64,000 nucleotides of DNA from Zhenhengia yiwuensis (GTDB lineage: Bacteria > Bacillota > Clostridia > Lachnospirales > Cellulosilyticaceae), in the NCBI RefSeq assembly GCF_014384995.1, contig NZ_JACRSY010000006.1, forward strand, positions 62,001 through 126,000, read 5' to 3'. The notes beneath the pieces are model-generated. The model did no database searches, was not told where the DNA came from, and was given only the letters and a program-made list of their open reading frames with translations. This document shows positions 34,037 through 42,357 of the stretch, piece by piece. The number at the start of each line of letters is the position of its first letter. Position 1 is the stretch's first letter. Both the position numbers and the translations under genes were made by a program.

Positions 34037-34100
34037 GAATCAAGCATTATCCCCTTAAATAACCCATAACTCGTATAAAGAGTTATGGGTTATTTTTTTT
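34037..34100 (+). ncRNA. Candidate small RNA between galU and the S-layer gene
   Basis: A consensus promoter (34001-34030) would start RNA near 34036. It would run through AATCAAGCATTATCCCC and end at the strong terminator at 34058-34100, giving about 64 nucleotides. If initiation is a few bases earlier, GGGG would pair with CCCC in a first hairpin. No open frame with a ribosome site lies inside. It is either a free-standing sRNA or simply a promoter facing the galU terminator. Confidence 0.35.
34058..34100 (+). terminator. Strong intrinsic terminator after galU
   Basis: A perfect 15-bp stem (AATAACCCATAACTC and complement) with a 7-base loop is followed by TTTTTT. Confidence 0.92.
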
Positions 34101-34289
34101 ATATCTTAATTAAATTTTTACTGCCATTTAAATTTTTAAGTAATTATTACGAAATATTAAATGAGACAAGGTAAAAGAAAAAATTTCCATATTGTAATTA
34201 CTTAGGGGATACCCCTTGAAAATACAAGGGAAAACCATAATTGGTTAATGTTGGTAGGTTACATAAATATTACAATGTCATAAAAAAGC

Positions 34290-34319
34290 TTGATAATACT
34301 TAGATATATCTTGTATAAT
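34290..34319 (+). promoter_or_regulatory. Promoter of the first S-layer gene
   Basis: TTGATA at 34290-34295 and TATAAT at 34314-34319 have 18-base spacing and predict a 5' leader of about 140 bases. The 190 bases between this promoter and the preceding terminator are AT-rich and hold only a small hairpin (CCCTTG, 6-base loop, CAAGGG at 34213-34230). Confidence 0.7.
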
Positions 34320-34344
34320 CGGACTGTGAAACAAAAAAGATGTG

Positions 34345-34435
34345 CAATTTACAAGGTGTTTTATTTTATTATAAATATATTAAAAAATATTAAATAAATA
34401 TTACAAAACATTACATACACATAACCTTGTAATTG
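34345..34435 (+). promoter_or_regulatory. Long-range inverted repeat in the S-layer mRNA leader
   Basis: CAATTTACAAGGT at 34345-34357 can pair with ACCTTGTAATTG at 34424-34435 (one bulged T), enclosing about 66 AT-rich bases. The stem lies within the predicted leader, close to the 5' end, where such structures commonly stabilise abundant S-layer mRNAs. That role is inferred. Confidence 0.45.
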
Positions 34436-34464
34436 CCTAACGACAACTTAAGGGAGGCTTAATT

Positions 34465-36594
34465 ATGAAATTACGTCAAAAATTAGCTATGGTATTAGCT
34501 GCAGCTATGGTAGTAACAGCAGTACCAGTAACAACAATGGCTAAATCAACAAATGAAATGAATAAAGTAGTATCTATTGTAGAAGGTACTATTTTAGATG
34601 CAACTAAAGGTGTTGCATTAGATATGCAATTTGATGCAAATCAAACAACTCAAGATACAACAACAACATTCTTCTTAAAAACAGAAGATTTTGAGTTTGA
34701 CAAAGATGCTTATACAACAGCTAATCAAACAACAGGTGTATACGTAGATGCAACAACAGGTCTTAAAGTAGAAATCTTATCAAAAACAGAAGCTAAAGTA
34801 ACAGTACCAGTAAAGGTAGCTGGAAATAAAGTTTCTATTCCTGTATACGGTAAAGTATTAAAAGGTAACCCAGCAATCGTTGTAGATGGTGAAGATTCAT
34901 TAGCTACATCAGGTAAATATGCATTAACGGGTTCAGAAGTTGTAACAGATAAAGCTTTAGTAGCAACAGCTGGTTCAGCTAAAAACATTTCTGTAGATGG
35001 CGAAGGCCAAATCGCAGATATTACAGTTGAAGAAAAAACTGCTGGAGCACTTAAAAACGGTAGTGTAATCACAGTATCACTTCCAAATAGCTCAGACTTA
35101 GACTTTAAACTTGGTTCAGATATCAAAGTTGAAGGGCTTAGAGGGCTTGCTGGTCAAGATGTAAAAGTAAAAGCTCAGTACCGTGATAATGATAAAAAAG
35201 TATTAGAACTTACAGTAGAAGGTATTACTTCATCTGCATCAAGAGGCGGAATTAAAATCAAAGGGATCGAAGTTCAAGCTGAAAACCCAAGATACGAAGT
35301 AAAAACTGGTGAAGTAAAAGTAGCAGTTAAAGCTGACAAAATGGAAGATGCTAAATTAGTAGTGGCTAACGTAGCTGACTTCGGTGTTAAACTTAACGTT
35401 GAAGAAGAAGTTGAAGTTGTAGCTGGTAAAGATGGTAAAACTGTAAAAGTTACATTAGAAGAAAATGCAATTGCAAGCTTAAATAAACGTCAAGATGTTT
35501 ACTTCGAATTAGAAGGCGCAAACATTGTTAAAGATACACTTAAAGTAACTGAAGGTGCAGAAGGCATCTTAACTCAAGAAACAGAAAAAGACGAAGTTAC
35601 AGGTCTTACATTAGATACAGCTAAACTTAGCGATACAAAAGCAAACAAAGTTGTATTCGAATTCGAAGTTGAAGGTAAAGCGAGCCAAACTGGTGATGTT
35701 GTATTAGTAGCATCAAGCAGAAACTTTGAAAAAGATATCGAACTTAAAGTTGGTACAGTTAAAGAAGCTGTTAAAGTAGAAGCAGAAGCTATGACTGTTA
35801 AAGTTGGTCTTAAAGGTCAAAAAGGTGGGAAAGTAGTTATCACTGAAACAGAAGCTGAAATGTTACCACGTGGTAAAGAAATCGTAGTTGAAGTAGCTAA
35901 AGATAAAGCTAACGGTATCCATGTAGTAGATGCTAAAGTAGAAGCTAAAGATGTTCAAATTAAAAATGTAAAAGTTAAAGATGGTAAAATTACATTTACA
36001 ATTGATAGAACATCAAACGAAGCTGGTACAATCACAATTACAGATATCAAAGTAGATACAGATAGAACTGTTCCAGAAGGTTCATTCGATTTAACAATCG
36101 GTGGTTCAGCAATTTCTAAACATGCAGATGATGTAATCACAGCTGAAGACTTCTTAGTAGTTGGTACTCCAAACACAGAAGACAATACATCTAACGGTCT
36201 TAAAAAAGGTACAGGTATCTTCAAAGTTGGAGAAAGAAAATACACAGTAAATGGTGAAGTGAAAGAAATGGATGCAGCACCATATGTTGCTAAATCAAAT
36301 CGTGTAATGGTACCAGTTAAATACGTATCAGACGTATTTGGTGTAAATGGTAAAGATGTATTATTCTCTAAAGAAAATGGTGGAACAATCACTATCTTCG
36401 CTGGTAGCCGTGTACTTCAAGTAGTAAACGGAAGCAACATTGCACTTGTAAATGGTGTTAAAGTTCCTATGGATGAAAAAGTAACAATTATCGATGGTAG
36501 AACATATGTACCAGTAGGTGAAATGGCTAGACTATTAAACGTAGAAGTTGAATGGTCAAACGAAACAAAAACAGCTACATTTACAAATAGATAA
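34465..36594 (+). CDS. S-layer-like surface protein with C-terminal stalk domain (paralogue 1)
   Basis: This 709-residue exported protein has a signal peptide (about 1-27, cleavage near TTMAKS). A long Val/Lys/Glu/Thr-rich beta region (30-600) follows, then a stalk or 'copper amine oxidase N-terminal-like' domain (about 605-709: YTVNGEVKEMDAAPYV, NRVMVPVKYVSDVFG, GRTYVPVGEMARLLNVEVEW). It has no SLH domain. Codon use is strongly biased (few codons, mostly A/T-ending and GGT/GTA/ACA), the promoter is strong and the leader is long, all suggesting an abundant wall protein, perhaps the main S-layer protein. The first 95 bases are identical to those of the paralogue at 38101. Glycosylation genes follow downstream. 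Confidence 0.85.
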   Translation: MKLRQKLAMVLAAAMVVTAVPVTTMAKSTNEMNKVVSIVEGTILDATKGVALDMQFDANQTTQDTTTTFFLKTEDFEFDKDAYTTANQTTGVYVDATTGLKVEILSKTEAKVTVPVKVAGNKVSIPVYGKVLKGNPAIVVDGEDSLATSGKYALTGSEVVTDKALVATAGSAKNISVDGEGQIADITVEEKTAGALKNGSVITVSLPNSSDLDFKLGSDIKVEGLRGLAGQDVKVKAQYRDNDKKVLELTVEGITSSASRGGIKIKGIEVQAENPRYEVKTGEVKVAVKADKMEDAKLVVANVADFGVKLNVEEEVEVVAGKDGKTVKVTLEENAIASLNKRQDVYFELEGANIVKDTLKVTEGAEGILTQETEKDEVTGLTLDTAKLSDTKANKVVFEFEVEGKASQTGDVVLVASSRNFEKDIELKVGTVKEAVKVEAEAMTVKVGLKGQKGGKVVITETEAEMLPRGKEIVVEVAKDKANGIHVVDAKVEAKDVQIKNVKVKDGKITFTIDRTSNEAGTITITDIKVDTDRTVPEGSFDLTIGGSAISKHADDVITAEDFLVVGTPNTEDNTSNGLKKGTGIFKVGERKYTVNGEVKEMDAAPYVAKSNRVMVPVKYVSDVFGVNGKDVLFSKENGGTITIFAGSRVLQVVNGSNIALVNGVKVPMDEKVTIIDGRTYVPVGEMARLLNVEVEWSNETKTATFTNR

Positions 36595-36618
36595 TTTTAA
36601 TGAATAACTACCCCTTCA

Positions 36619-36655
36619 AAAGAGGCATAGGCTTAAGGCTTATGTCTCTTTTTGT
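36619..36655 (+). terminator. Terminator after S-layer paralogue 1
   Basis: AGAGGCATAGGC pairs imperfectly with GCTTATGTCTCT and is followed by TTTTTG, about 25 bases beyond the stop. Confidence 0.75.
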
Positions 36656-36762
36656 TATATAGAAGGTAGAATAATAGGTGGGGTTTTTAAGGAATTTAAG
36701 TAAAAGGGGATACATTAATATTGTTTTAATATTAATGTAATATTAAGTTTTGACTACAGTAG

Positions 36763-36791
36763 TTGAATAACTTTAAAGTCAATAATATACT
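36763..36791 (+). promoter_or_regulatory. Promoter of the stalk-domain protein gene
   Basis: TTGAAT at 36763-36768 and TATACT at 36786-36791 have 17-base spacing, about 50 bases before the start codon. This promoter lies within a frame that could be mistaken for an N-terminal extension of the gene. Confidence 0.55.
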
Positions 36792-36843
36792 TGTATTAAT
36801 CAAGGAAATCAATCTAGTGATTTTACATAAGGAGGCAATGATA

Positions 36844-37977
36844 ATGAAAATAAGAAGTAAAAAAATCATGGCAGTACTTATGGCAAGTGCTATCGGAACA
36901 GGAGCATTTGCAGTAAGTGCCGCGAACCTTACAAAAAATGTACAGCTTCGTTATAACAATATTAATGTTAAAGTAGATGGTGAGCATAAAGTGCCTAATA
37001 TGGAACCATTTTTTATTGGAGATTCTGTATATGTATCACTTCGTGACGCAGGACAATTAATTGGAAGTCAAGTAAACTGGAATGGCACTACAAATACAGT
37101 AGAAATCAATACCAGTACTCATTCGGCACTTGAAGCAGAACTTGCAGCTAGAAATCATGAACTTGCAGTAGCTAAATCAGAAATACAAAAAATGCAAGTT
37201 AAAATTGAGCAGTATGAGAAAAAATTAGGGATTACAGATAAAGAAGAAAATAAACAGGATAATGAGCAAGAAGATGTGGATGTAGACTTTGCAAAAGTCT
37301 TAGAAGAGGCACTTAAAGAATTAGAGAAAGAATATGATGATCGCTATAATATAGAGTGGGACTTAAGCCTTAAAGGGGATGAGGATAAATTAGAGTTTAA
37401 AATGAGTTATGATAGTATGAAGTTTGGTGATGAATTTAAAGATATTTCAAAAGCTAACCTAGAGAAAATGACAAAAGATATTGTGAAAGATATTCAAAAA
37501 GAATGCGGTGATATTAAAGTTGAAGGTGAAATTTACGATAAGAGGGAAAAAGTAGAAAAAGCAACATTTACAATATCTGCAAAAGGAAGTTTTAGATTTG
37601 AGTACAAAGGAAATAGTGAATTTAGTGCGGAAGATCTTAAAAAATATACAGAGTTTATACAAAATAAATACGATGATTTTCCGTCTTTAAACTTAGGTGG
37701 AATTTTTGATGGTGGTTCAATACGTGTACGTAATATGACTATTAAGGAAGATGATTTAGATTTGGAAATTGAGATTTACACAGATTATGCTAACTTAAGT
37801 ATAGCTAAAAGAGCTTGGAATGAGATGGATGGAACAGCTAAAAATAAACTAGAGAGTTATTTAGAAGATATTCAAGATGATGTAGAAACAGAATTTGATA
37901 CAGATGCTACGGTATACGTATTGAATGAAAGTAAAGATGTTATTGCAACTTACGATACACGTCTAAAATTAAACTAA
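36844..37977 (+). CDS. Secreted stalk-domain protein with coiled coil
   Basis: This 377-residue protein has a signal peptide (about 1-27, cleaved near FAVSAA). A copper-amine-oxidase-like stalk domain (about 30-92: NINVKVDGEHKVPNMEPFFI, then VYVSLRDAGQLIGSQVNW) is followed by a coiled coil (about 95-150) and a C-terminal alpha/beta domain (160-377) that I do not recognise. The ATG at 36844 lies 8 bases after AAGGAGG; ATG 36838 is too close and upstream in-frame codons lie in the promoter. Placed between the two S-layer paralogues, it is probably a wall-associated accessory protein. Confidence 0.8.
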   Translation: MKIRSKKIMAVLMASAIGTGAFAVSAANLTKNVQLRYNNINVKVDGEHKVPNMEPFFIGDSVYVSLRDAGQLIGSQVNWNGTTNTVEINTSTHSALEAELAARNHELAVAKSEIQKMQVKIEQYEKKLGITDKEENKQDNEQEDVDVDFAKVLEEALKELEKEYDDRYNIEWDLSLKGDEDKLEFKMSYDSMKFGDEFKDISKANLEKMTKDIVKDIQKECGDIKVEGEIYDKREKVEKATFTISAKGSFRFEYKGNSEFSAEDLKKYTEFIQNKYDDFPSLNLGGIFDGGSIRVRNMTIKEDDLDLEIEIYTDYANLSIAKRAWNEMDGTAKNKLESYLEDIQDDVETEFDTDATVYVLNESKDVIATYDTRLKLN

Positions 37978-38014
37978 AATTTATTACAAGAAAGTTACAA
38001 TTACATTTAGTAGA

Positions 38015-38043
38015 TTGACTTTAAAAATATACACATATATAAT
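38015..38043 (+). promoter_or_regulatory. Consensus promoter of S-layer paralogue 2
   Basis: TTGACT at 38015-38020 and TATAAT at 38038-38043 have the ideal 17-base spacing, 57 bases before the start codon. The predicted leader is much shorter than that of paralogue 1. Confidence 0.75.
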
Positions 38044-38100
38044 TTACTATGAAATGGAAAGTTATATAATGAATTATAATTATGAAGGGGGACGTTAATC

Positions 38101-40281
38101 ATGAAATTACGTCAAAAATTAGCTATGGTATTAGCTGCAGCTATGGTAGTAACAGCAGTACCAGTAACAACAATGGCTAAATCAACAAATGAAATTAGTA
38201 AAACTATTTCTGCTGTAGAAAATACACCAGTAGAAAAAGGTGATGTATACTTAAATGTAGATATTGAAGGAGCATCATCAACAAAAGATACTGTTTTCTT
38301 CTTAAAAACAGAAGCATTCGAATTCAATAAAGATGAATATACAACTGCTGGTCAAACAACAGGTGTATATGTAGGGAAAGATGTTAAAGTAGAAATTTTA
38401 TCAAAAACTGAAGCTAGAGTAACTGTAACAGCAGGTGATAAAGAAGTTCAAATTCCTGTTATTGGTAAAGTTAAAAAAGGAACTCCTGCAATCATCGTTG
38501 ATGGCCAAGATTCAGTAGTTACATCTGGAAAATATACTTTAACAGCATCAGAAATTGCTGGGGATAAAGTATACGTAGCTACAGCTGGTGATGCAAAAAA
38601 TGTTTCTATCGAAGGTGTAGGTGAAATCGCTGATATCACTATCGAAGAAAAAGTAGCTGGTTCATTCTACAATGATGCAGATGGTGTTAAATTCGAAATC
38701 GAATTACCAAATAGATCAGATTTAGAATTTGATGGTTCTGTAGAAGTAGAAGGTAAAAGAGGCCACGCTAATACAAAATTAGTTGCAGATGGTAAATTAA
38801 CAAATGATGGTAAATCTTTAATCGTAACTGTAACAGGTTTTGATAAAGATGCACAAAGAGGTTCAATCGTACTTAAAGGTATCGGTGTTAAACCAGAAAA
38901 CCCAAGAAAAGATTGCTCAATTGGCGAAGTAAAAGTTGATGTAAAAGATGTAGTAGAATCAGGTAAATCAGAAAAACTTGCTAAAACAGAATTAGTAGTA
39001 GCTAATATTGCAGACTTTGATATCAATATCTCTGTAGTAGATGACAAAAAAGTTGAATTAGTAGGCGGTAAAGAAGCTAAAAAAGTTAATGTAAAATTAA
39101 AAGAAACAGCTATCGACAGCTTAGATGCTAAAAGAGATGTTTACTTCACAGTAGAAGGTGCACATGTTACTACAGGTACAGCTGTTACTGTAAAAGTAAA
39201 TGATACAGAGAAAAAAGGTGCAGCAACAGTTGATGCAAAAACAGGTGAAATTACTTTAGATACAAGTGTAATTGAAAAAAATAAAATCAACACAATTACA
39301 ATGGAATTTGAAGTATATGCAGATGTAAACCAAAATGGTCCAATTACAATTACTGCAGAGAGCAGAGGATTTGAAGAAGCGCTTAAAGCAGAAATTGGTA
39401 CTGTAAAAGCTCCATTCAAAGTAGAAGCAGAAGCTATGACAGTTAAAGTTGGTCTTCAAGGTCAAGTAGGTGGTAAAATCACTATCGCTGAAACAGAAGA
39501 AGAAATGTTCGATAGAGATGAAGTATTCTACGTTGCTCCAACAAAATACTTCTCAATTGAAGATGCAAAAGTAGAAGTTACAGAAGGTGACCTTGAAATT
39601 GAATCAGAAGTAATCACAAGAGGTGAGAAAGCTGGACAAATTAAAGTTACAGTTAAGAGACCATCTGATGAAGCTTCTACAATCACAATTTCAGGTGTTG
39701 AAGTAACAACAAACAGAAATGTTCCAGAAGGTTCATTCGACGTAGAACTCTACGGTGAAGCTATCTCTGAAATGAACGTTAAAGGTCATCCAGGATACGA
39801 CAAAGATGATGAAGAAAAAACAGATGCAATCACTGTTAAAGACTTCTTCGTAGTAGGTACAAAAAATACAGAAGATCTTCCAAATGCTGCTGCAGCTAAA
39901 GAAATTGTATTAACAATCGGTAATACAGCTTACACAGTAAACGGTGAAGCTAAAACTGCTGATGCTGCTGCATTCATTGATAAAAACAACAGAACAATGG
40001 TTCCTGTAAGATTCGTAGCTGAAGAATTCGGTAAAGTTGACTTCGGTACAATCAATGGTGTTGGTACAGTAACAATCTTCAAAGATGGTGCTGTTCTTCA
40101 ATTCCAAAACGGATCAAACATCATGAATAAAAATGGTATCAACGTACCAATGGATACAAAAGTTGTAATTGAAAAAGGTAGAACATACGTACCATTCAAA
40201 TATGTTGCAGACGGTCTTGGAATCGGCTACAGCTACGATGCAGCTACAAAATCAATTACTTTCACAAATCAAGTAAAATAA
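38101..40281 (+). CDS. S-layer-like surface protein with C-terminal stalk domain (paralogue 2)
   Basis: This 726-residue protein has the same plan as the 34465 gene: a signal peptide identical in protein and DNA, a long beta-rich repeat region and a C-terminal stalk domain (about 620-726: YTVNGEAKTADAAAFI, NRTMVPVRFVAEEFG, GRTYVPFKYVADGLG). The mature regions are clearly homologous but diverged, with short conserved blocks such as VEAEAMTVKVGL and NVPEGSFD. It has strong codon bias like paralogue 1, a consensus promoter and a strong terminator. It may be an alternative S-layer protein or form a two-component lattice with paralogue 1. The O-antigen-ligase-like gene lies just downstream. Confidence 0.85.
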   Translation: MKLRQKLAMVLAAAMVVTAVPVTTMAKSTNEISKTISAVENTPVEKGDVYLNVDIEGASSTKDTVFFLKTEAFEFNKDEYTTAGQTTGVYVGKDVKVEILSKTEARVTVTAGDKEVQIPVIGKVKKGTPAIIVDGQDSVVTSGKYTLTASEIAGDKVYVATAGDAKNVSIEGVGEIADITIEEKVAGSFYNDADGVKFEIELPNRSDLEFDGSVEVEGKRGHANTKLVADGKLTNDGKSLIVTVTGFDKDAQRGSIVLKGIGVKPENPRKDCSIGEVKVDVKDVVESGKSEKLAKTELVVANIADFDINISVVDDKKVELVGGKEAKKVNVKLKETAIDSLDAKRDVYFTVEGAHVTTGTAVTVKVNDTEKKGAATVDAKTGEITLDTSVIEKNKINTITMEFEVYADVNQNGPITITAESRGFEEALKAEIGTVKAPFKVEAEAMTVKVGLQGQVGGKITIAETEEEMFDRDEVFYVAPTKYFSIEDAKVEVTEGDLEIESEVITRGEKAGQIKVTVKRPSDEASTITISGVEVTTNRNVPEGSFDVELYGEAISEMNVKGHPGYDKDDEEKTDAITVKDFFVVGTKNTEDLPNAAAAKEIVLTIGNTAYTVNGEAKTADAAAFIDKNNRTMVPVRFVAEEFGKVDFGTINGVGTVTIFKDGAVLQFQNGSNIMNKNGINVPMDTKVVIEKGRTYVPFKYVADGLGIGYSYDAATKSITFTNQVK

Positions 40282-40303
40282 TTCTGTGATAATGAATTAT
40301 AAA

Positions 40304-40334
40304 AAAAGGTGCTCCTTAGGGAGCACCTTTTTTG
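40304..40334 (+). terminator. Terminator after S-layer paralogue 2
   Basis: AAAAGGTGCTCC pairs perfectly with GGAGCACCTTTT around a 4-base loop, followed by TT. Confidence 0.93.
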
Positions 40335-40361
40335 CTTACTTTTATAAAATTATGTTATAAT
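40332..40361 (+). promoter_or_regulatory. Promoter of the ligase-like gene
   Basis: TTGCTT at 40332-40337 and TATAAT at 40356-40361 have 18-base spacing. Transcription would begin near 40368, which argues against the in-frame ATGs at 40332 and 40371 and for a TTG start at 40395. Confidence 0.6.
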
Positions 40362-40394
40362 AAACTCATTATGAAAAATAAAGAGGTGATACAG

Positions 40395-42308
40395 TTGGAA
40401 AAAGTCAAGGAAAGTCAGGGGAGATACCAATTTAATTTCTCTTGGTTGTGGTATATACCTATTATGATAGGTGTAGGCATCATACCATTAATAATGAGGA
40501 TGACTATAGTAGATATTACAGATCAAGAGTATGCAGATTTATTTAATCAAGTGCAAATTGTAGATATATTTTCTCAATATAAAGCAGGAAGTATACTAGG
40601 TATTGCTGCTGTGATGTTAATTATGCTCTTTTTATCATTTAATAAGAAGGATTTAAAAGTAGATAAAGTTTTTAAGATAATGAGTATAGGGGTTGGAATA
40701 TATCTGATTTTTACCATTTTATCAGGTGTTTTATCTCAGCATCAAGATATAGCTTGGTGGGGAGTTGCAGATAGAGCAGAAGGAACTGTTGTGTTATTAG
40801 CCTATATAGTGATGATGTATTATACATATTATATGGTACAGAAGAAAGAAAATATACAATTAATACTTATACCCCTAGGAATTTTGACATGTATCGTGGC
40901 TATACTGGGCATTTGTCAATATGTTGGGAAGGATATTGTTTTGACAACCGATTTTGGGAAAAATTTAATTGTTCCTGAAGCCTATGCACAGTATAGAGAA
41001 GGATTAAGTGGTGTACATGGTCCGGGAAAGATGTATGGAACAATGTACCATTATAATTATGTAGGGAGTTTTGGAGCACTCATTGTACCAATCTTTTTAA
41101 CACTCTTTTTATTTATGCATAATATAAAATATAGAGTAGTATTTGGAGGGCTTACAGTATGTGGTGTTATTGTTCTCCTAGGAAGTACTTCTAGAGCGGG
41201 GCTTATTGGTGCGGGACTTACAAGTTTGGTGTTTGTTATTGTATTTTGTAAGAGGATTTTAAAATCTTGGAAATGGATTGTACCTATTGCAGGAATAGGG
41301 TTAATAGGAGTAATTGTTTTAAATAGTGCACTAGGTGGAAAGCTTTTTGCTAGAATTCCAAGTTTAATCTCAGATGCCATACAGCTTGTGCAAGGTCCTT
41401 CAGAACAAGAAGACTTTAAACAAAAATTACCCATTCAGGGGCTACAGGAAAGTGAGAATAAGGTTATCTTAAAAACGTCTCAAGGAGATATGGTTATTCG
41501 TTCAGCTGGGCAGGAAAAAGCAGAAGACCAAACCCTAATTTTCCAAGATATAGACGGAAATGTAATTCCGAATATATTAGATGGGGAAACATACCGATTT
41601 GAGGACGAACGATTTATACATATTACAATAGATAGACGTACAGAACTATCTGAAACGGCAAGTAAATGGCTTGTTGAATATGATAAAGAGCGTATTTTTT
41701 ATTTAGGTGTAGAGCAAGATGAAGTATATTATGTGAATCCGATTACATATGAAAGAGATGTATTAGAGGATCCTAGGCGGGTGGGATTTTATGGAAAAGA
41801 ACGCTTGGGTTCAGCTAGAGGATATATTTGGTCTAGAAGTTTACCTTTACTAAAAGATACATTAATAACAGGATATGGACCAGATAATTATGCTTTATAT
41901 TTCCCGCAAGATGATTATCTTGGGAAATGGTATGCTTATGGCACAACGAATATGATAGTGGATAAACCTCATAATCTCTACTTACAAATTGCACTGAATC
42001 AAGGTGTAGTTGCTTTAGTAGGTTTTATGATTTTAATAGGTACGTATATAGTACAAAGTATAAAGCTTTATGCTTGTAGAAAAGGCTATAGTGAATTCGA
42101 GATAATAGGAATAGCATTCTTTTTAGGTATTATAGGTTATTTAGGAGCAGGCATTTTCAATGACTCTGTAGTATCTGTAGCACCTATCTTTTGGATATTA
42201 TTAGGTACGGGTATGGCTGTTAATTTTATTATTCAAAAAGAAAGAAGAGATTATGAGAAAACATTAGAACATGCGACTATTTTGATGAAAAATAAGAAGC
42301 ATATATAA
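40395..42308 (+). CDS. O-antigen ligase/polymerase-like membrane protein (Wzy_C domain); candidate S-layer glycan ligase
   Basis: This protein of about 637 residues has a dozen hydrophobic segments and the Wzy_C signature region (STSRAGLIGAGLTSLV near 270, GYGPDNY and DKPHNLYLQIALNQGV near 500-530). A large soluble insert of about 150 residues (about 330-480) would face outside. TTG at 40395 is the likely start: AAGAGGTG lies 6 bases upstream, and the promoter at 40332-40361 lies too close to the upstream ATGs. WaaL/WsaB-type members join lipid-linked glycans to lipid A or protein; Wzy-type members polymerise repeats. Because a Wzm/Wzt exporter is present (a pathway without Wzy) and S-layer genes lie next door, a ligase role is favoured but unproven. 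Confidence 0.85.
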   Translation: MEKVKESQGRYQFNFSWLWYIPIMIGVGIIPLIMRMTIVDITDQEYADLFNQVQIVDIFSQYKAGSILGIAAVMLIMLFLSFNKKDLKVDKVFKIMSIGVGIYLIFTILSGVLSQHQDIAWWGVADRAEGTVVLLAYIVMMYYTYYMVQKKENIQLILIPLGILTCIVAILGICQYVGKDIVLTTDFGKNLIVPEAYAQYREGLSGVHGPGKMYGTMYHYNYVGSFGALIVPIFLTLFLFMHNIKYRVVFGGLTVCGVIVLLGSTSRAGLIGAGLTSLVFVIVFCKRILKSWKWIVPIAGIGLIGVIVLNSALGGKLFARIPSLISDAIQLVQGPSEQEDFKQKLPIQGLQESENKVILKTSQGDMVIRSAGQEKAEDQTLIFQDIDGNVIPNILDGETYRFEDERFIHITIDRRTELSETASKWLVEYDKERIFYLGVEQDEVYYVNPITYERDVLEDPRRVGFYGKERLGSARGYIWSRSLPLLKDTLITGYGPDNYALYFPQDDYLGKWYAYGTTNMIVDKPHNLYLQIALNQGVVALVGFMILIGTYIVQSIKLYACRKGYSEFEIIGIAFFLGIIGYLGAGIFNDSVVSVAPIFWILLGTGMAVNFIIQKERRDYEKTLEHATILMKNKKHI

Positions 42309-42312
42309 GAAT

Positions 42313-42356
42313 AGAAGCCCTCAAAAATTATTTAAACATAATTTTTGAGGGCTTTT
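42313..42356. terminator. Bidirectional terminator between convergent glycan genes
   Basis: AAGCCCTCAAAAATTAT pairs with ATAATTTTTGAGGGCTT, with TTTTT on one side and AGAA-rich sequence on the other. It separates the ligase-like gene from the convergent priming transferase gene. Confidence 0.9.
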
Positions 42357-42357
42357 T

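Noticed and set aside
34201..34290. Riboswitch-like hairpins upstream of the S-layer gene
   Set aside because: They lie upstream of the predicted promoter, so they would not be in the mRNA, and no known riboswitch consensus is recognisable.
36763..36843. N-terminal extension of the stalk-domain protein
   Set aside because: The extension covers a good promoter and the AAGGAGG ribosome site; starting at 36844 gives a normal signal peptide.
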